Positions 51,195 through 53,289 of a stretch of 53,289 nucleotides of DNA are shown here, piece by piece (the first letter of the stretch is position 1; the number at the start of each line of letters is the position of its first letter). Made by a program: the position numbers and the translations under genes. The notes beneath the pieces were generated by a model, which saw nothing but the letters and a program-made list of their open reading frames with translations, searched no databases and was not told the origin of the DNA. The DNA lies in contig JAPOXO010000008.1 of NCBI GenBank assembly GCA_026707045.1, forward strand, positions 1 to 53,289. The letters are read 5' to 3'. The DNA is from Gammaproteobacteria bacterium. Lineage in GTDB: Bacteria; Pseudomonadota; Gammaproteobacteria; Pseudomonadales; Azotimanducaceae.

Positions 51195-53289
51195 TCAAGC
51201 TACTGTAAGCGATTCCTCTTGTGTTCGCAGGATTTTTGACTCTACGAGTGAGGACTTTAGCTCATCCACGCGTGGTTGCACACGTTCCCAGGACTCTTCC
51301 TTGACATGACCGAAACCACGTACTTCGCTGTAGCACTGCACTAATTCGAGTGCCGTACTTAGATTGACAAGAGTCAATTCCTCCCGAACTCTCTTCATAT
51401 CCTCTTCAAACTCATGGCGTAGCGTTCGTTCAAACTTGCGTTCCGAGGAGTACCTAAACGGGTCGAACGGGGTTGTACGAAGAACTTTGAACTTAGAGAG
51501 TATCTTCAGCAAAAAGGAAAACCATCGTCCGAATCGAACCTTTGATTTGTCCGTACCAGGTAGCCATGACGGGGCAAGAGCAAAGGATTGACGCCTGATC
51601 TTGTCGAAGCGTTGCTTGAGAAATGATTGAAATCGCTCGTGGGTTAGCAAGCGAGCGACTTCGTACTCGTCTTTCGTGGCCAATAGCTTGAAGTACGTCT
51701 CGATCGCTAGTTTCGTTAGAGCAAATTTCGTCGATCCGACAGCCTCTTCCGCTTCTTTCATCAATTCTGCAAACGATCGAAGTTTTGCAGCGTATTGCGA
51801 ATTCTGGTACTCGGTCAAGTACTGCATCCGATCGACGATTAGTTCGTCAAGCGTACGAGACTTTGCTGGAAACATGGCTTCGTCAGGTCGATCCGCAAAC
51901 CCCATGAAGGTCGCATCCAAGGCGTATTTCCTTCCGGCGCGAAACGCAAGAATGTTGTCTGCCACGAGCGTTCCGTTTAGTTCCAGCGTCCGCTCGATGC
52001 TGTCCGCCTTTAGGGGAATAAGACCCTTCTGCCACGCATATCCAAGGAGGACCATATTGGCAGTTGTACTTGCTCCGCACACCCGCGCGGCAAGTCGATC
52101 AGCATCCACAGTCTCGAGTGTCTTTGTACAGGCAACCAGATCATCGATCAGATCGGTCCGGTGAAGATCGCGTTCCCTGTAAAGAACAAACTTTGAAGTG
52201 GGAACAAGATGAGTATTTGCGACACAAGCTGTCAATTCCTTGCTGAGCAAGGCAATGGATTCCTGAGATGCCGATGTCACGGGGTCGGATGCAAGTAGTA
52301 CGTCAGCGGATCGCATAGACATCTGAGTCCTCAGAACGGGATTGGAATCGATTCGAACGTGCGCAAATACTGCTCCGCCCTTTTGCGCGAGTCCAGTCAT
52401 GTCCAGTGTCGACGCGTACTTTCCTTCCATATGTGCCGCTGTTCCCAAGACTTGGCTAAGTGTCACAATTCCGGTTCCACCTACGCCAGCAACCAGGATA
52501 TTGGCACCTTCAGGCACAGGCATTCTTGGGTTGGGAAGTTCCCCAATATCGACTGGTACACGTTCTGGCTCGTGCAAATCGGCTTCAATTTCGAGCATGG
52601 CGGGACAATATCCCTTGAGGCAGGTCAAGTCCTGATTGCAAGAGGTTTGATTGATTCTCCTCTTGATGCCGAAATCGGTCGAGACGGGTTCGATTGCACT
52701 GCACATCGATGCGCGCGTGCAATCACCGCACCCTTCGCACACAGCATCGTTGATCACTACTCTCTTGAGTTTTCTAGCTGTCTGCCCCCGCTTTCTTCTT
52801 CGACGAAGCTCATTTGCACAAACTTGGTCATAAATGAGTACGGTACAACCCGGAATTTCGCGTAGCTGTTCCTGTACTTCGAGGAGGTCGTCTCGGTGCG
52901 AAACGCTATATCTCTTCTCGTCGTATCTTTCTGGTTCGTCCGTGACTACATGAATTGCTGAAACGTTCTCTGAGCGGACCTGCCGAACCACATCATCGAC
53001 CGAGAGATTGCCTTCTACTTCCTGTCCTCCCGTCATGGCCACCGCATCGTTGTACAGAATCTTGTATGTGATGTTTACCCCTGCGGCAACCGCAGCTCGG
53101 ATAGCCATTAGACCGGAATGAAAATAGGTCCCGTCGCCGAGATTTACAAAAATGTGATTCTCGTCTGTAAATGGTGCTTGCCCTATCCAATTGACACCTT
53201 CGCCGCCCATATGAGTAAAGGTGTAGGTGTTGCGATCCATCCACTGGACCATGTAGTGGCATCCGATACCCGCTAGAGCTCGGCTACCC
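51195..53289 (-). CDS. indolepyruvate ferredoxin oxidoreductase, N-terminus cut off by window edge
   Basis: Large fused 2-ketoacid:ferredoxin oxidoreductase of the type that turns aryl or branched pyruvates into acyl-CoA; at least 698 residues are present. The open frame continues to the window edge (RALAGIGCHYMVQWMDR), so the beginning is missing. Order: TPP-domain motif GDGTYFHSG, a ferredoxin-like CEGCGDC site, the gamma-type domain VAGVGGTGIVTLSQVLG...MTGLAQKGGAVFAH, then a C-terminal region. Probably works in amino-acid catabolism. An aerobic genome with this enzyme is not unusual in marine Proteobacteria. Confidence 0.95.
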   Translation of the reverse strand, partial: GSRALAGIGCHYMVQWMDRNTYTFTHMGGEGVNWIGQAPFTDENHIFVNLGDGTYFHSGLMAIRAAVAAGVNITYKILYNDAVAMTGGQEVEGNLSVDDVVRQVRSENVSAIHVVTDEPERYDEKRYSVSHRDDLLEVQEQLREIPGCTVLIYDQVCANELRRRRKRGQTARKLKRVVINDAVCEGCGDCTRASMCSAIEPVSTDFGIKRRINQTSCNQDLTCLKGYCPAMLEIEADLHEPERVPVDIGELPNPRMPVPEGANILVAGVGGTGIVTLSQVLGTAAHMEGKYASTLDMTGLAQKGGAVFAHVRIDSNPVLRTQMSMRSADVLLASDPVTSASQESIALLSKELTACVANTHLVPTSKFVLYRERDLHRTDLIDDLVACTKTLETVDADRLAARVCGASTTANMVLLGYAWQKGLIPLKADSIERTLELNGTLVADNILAFRAGRKYALDATFMGFADRPDEAMFPAKSRTLDELIVDRMQYLTEYQNSQYAAKLRSFAELMKEAEEAVGSTKFALTKLAIETYFKLLATKDEYEVARLLTHERFQSFLKQRFDKIRRQSFALAPSWLPGTDKSKVRFGRWFSFLLKILSKFKVLRTTPFDPFRYSSERKFERTLRHEFEEDMKRVREELTLVNLSTALELVQCYSEVRGFGHVKEESWERVQPRVDELKSSLVESKILRTQEESLTVA

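Noticed and set aside
51676..52164. 162-codon plus-strand ORF within the oxidoreductase
   Set aside because: Shadow frame; the reverse strand carries the recognisable enzyme domains.

Overview
The window reads as a chromosomal segment of a free-living, aerobic, heterotrophic gammaproteobacterium of moderate GC (by eye; not counted). The class call rests on the right half, where typical gammaproteobacterial housekeeping genes occur in a familiar order: trxA and rho; hemB; argH divergent from hemC-hemD; the small lipoprotein gene lptM overlapping lysA, then dapF, a DUF484 gene, xerC and a YigB-like HAD gene; thrC; and a glnK-type PII gene. I recall a similar order, more spread out, in Pseudomonas. 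I cannot name the order or genus. I saw no tRNA, rRNA, CRISPR array, insertion sequence or phage gene. Start codons are often TTG or GTG, and in several cases a good Shine-Dalgarno sequence fixes a start other than the longest ORF.

Left part (1 to about 23.6 kb): two TonB-dependent receptor genes (the first cut by the window edge), an orphan 1.4-kb stretch with only weak ORFs, a TPR-like protein, an SRPBCC protein, two similar alpha/beta hydrolases lying 16 kb apart, enoyl-CoA hydratase-like proteins, mnmH/selU behind a Sel1-repeat lipoprotein-like or periplasmic protein, msrA, a CoA-type NUDIX hydrolase back to back with a hotdog thioesterase, a flavin reductase, an SDR, an F420-type (LLM) oxidoreductase, an NCS2 permease with an extra C-terminal domain, a CinA-like/nucleotidyltransferase fusion, and a thiolase. 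This looks like import plus CoA-ester catabolism of an unidentified organic substrate, probably lipid- or terpenoid-like (inference).

Middle (23.7 to 34.7 kb): an exported hypothetical protein, a two-component system whose response regulator has two receiver domains, an enolase-superfamily enzyme, an enoyl-CoA hydratase with both catalytic glutamates, a two-gene hotdog dehydratase (FAS1-like/MaoC), an HSL-type esterase, a ClpP-like protease overlapping a TEX30-like hydrolase, a DAO-family oxidoreductase and a pyridine nucleotide-disulfide oxidoreductase.

Right part (34.8 to 53.3 kb): the housekeeping block. It covers haem synthesis (hemB, hemC, hemD), arginine (argH), lysine and peptidoglycan precursor (lysA, dapF), threonine (thrC), transcription termination (rho), thioredoxin, dimer resolution (xerC), nitrogen signalling (glnK), a cytochrome c5 and a truncated indolepyruvate ferredoxin oxidoreductase. 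Two tandem outer-membrane barrel paralogues on the opposite strand split dapF from DUF484-xerC.

Most promising for a second look: the permease with a degenerate HATPase-like tail and a helically phased direct repeat upstream; the tandem-receiver regulator; the CinA/nucleotidyltransferase fusion; the ClpP-like/TEX30-like gene pair; and the barrel pair inserted in a conserved operon. I did not find a clearly new multi-gene system; the novelty here lies in domain fusions and gene arrangement.
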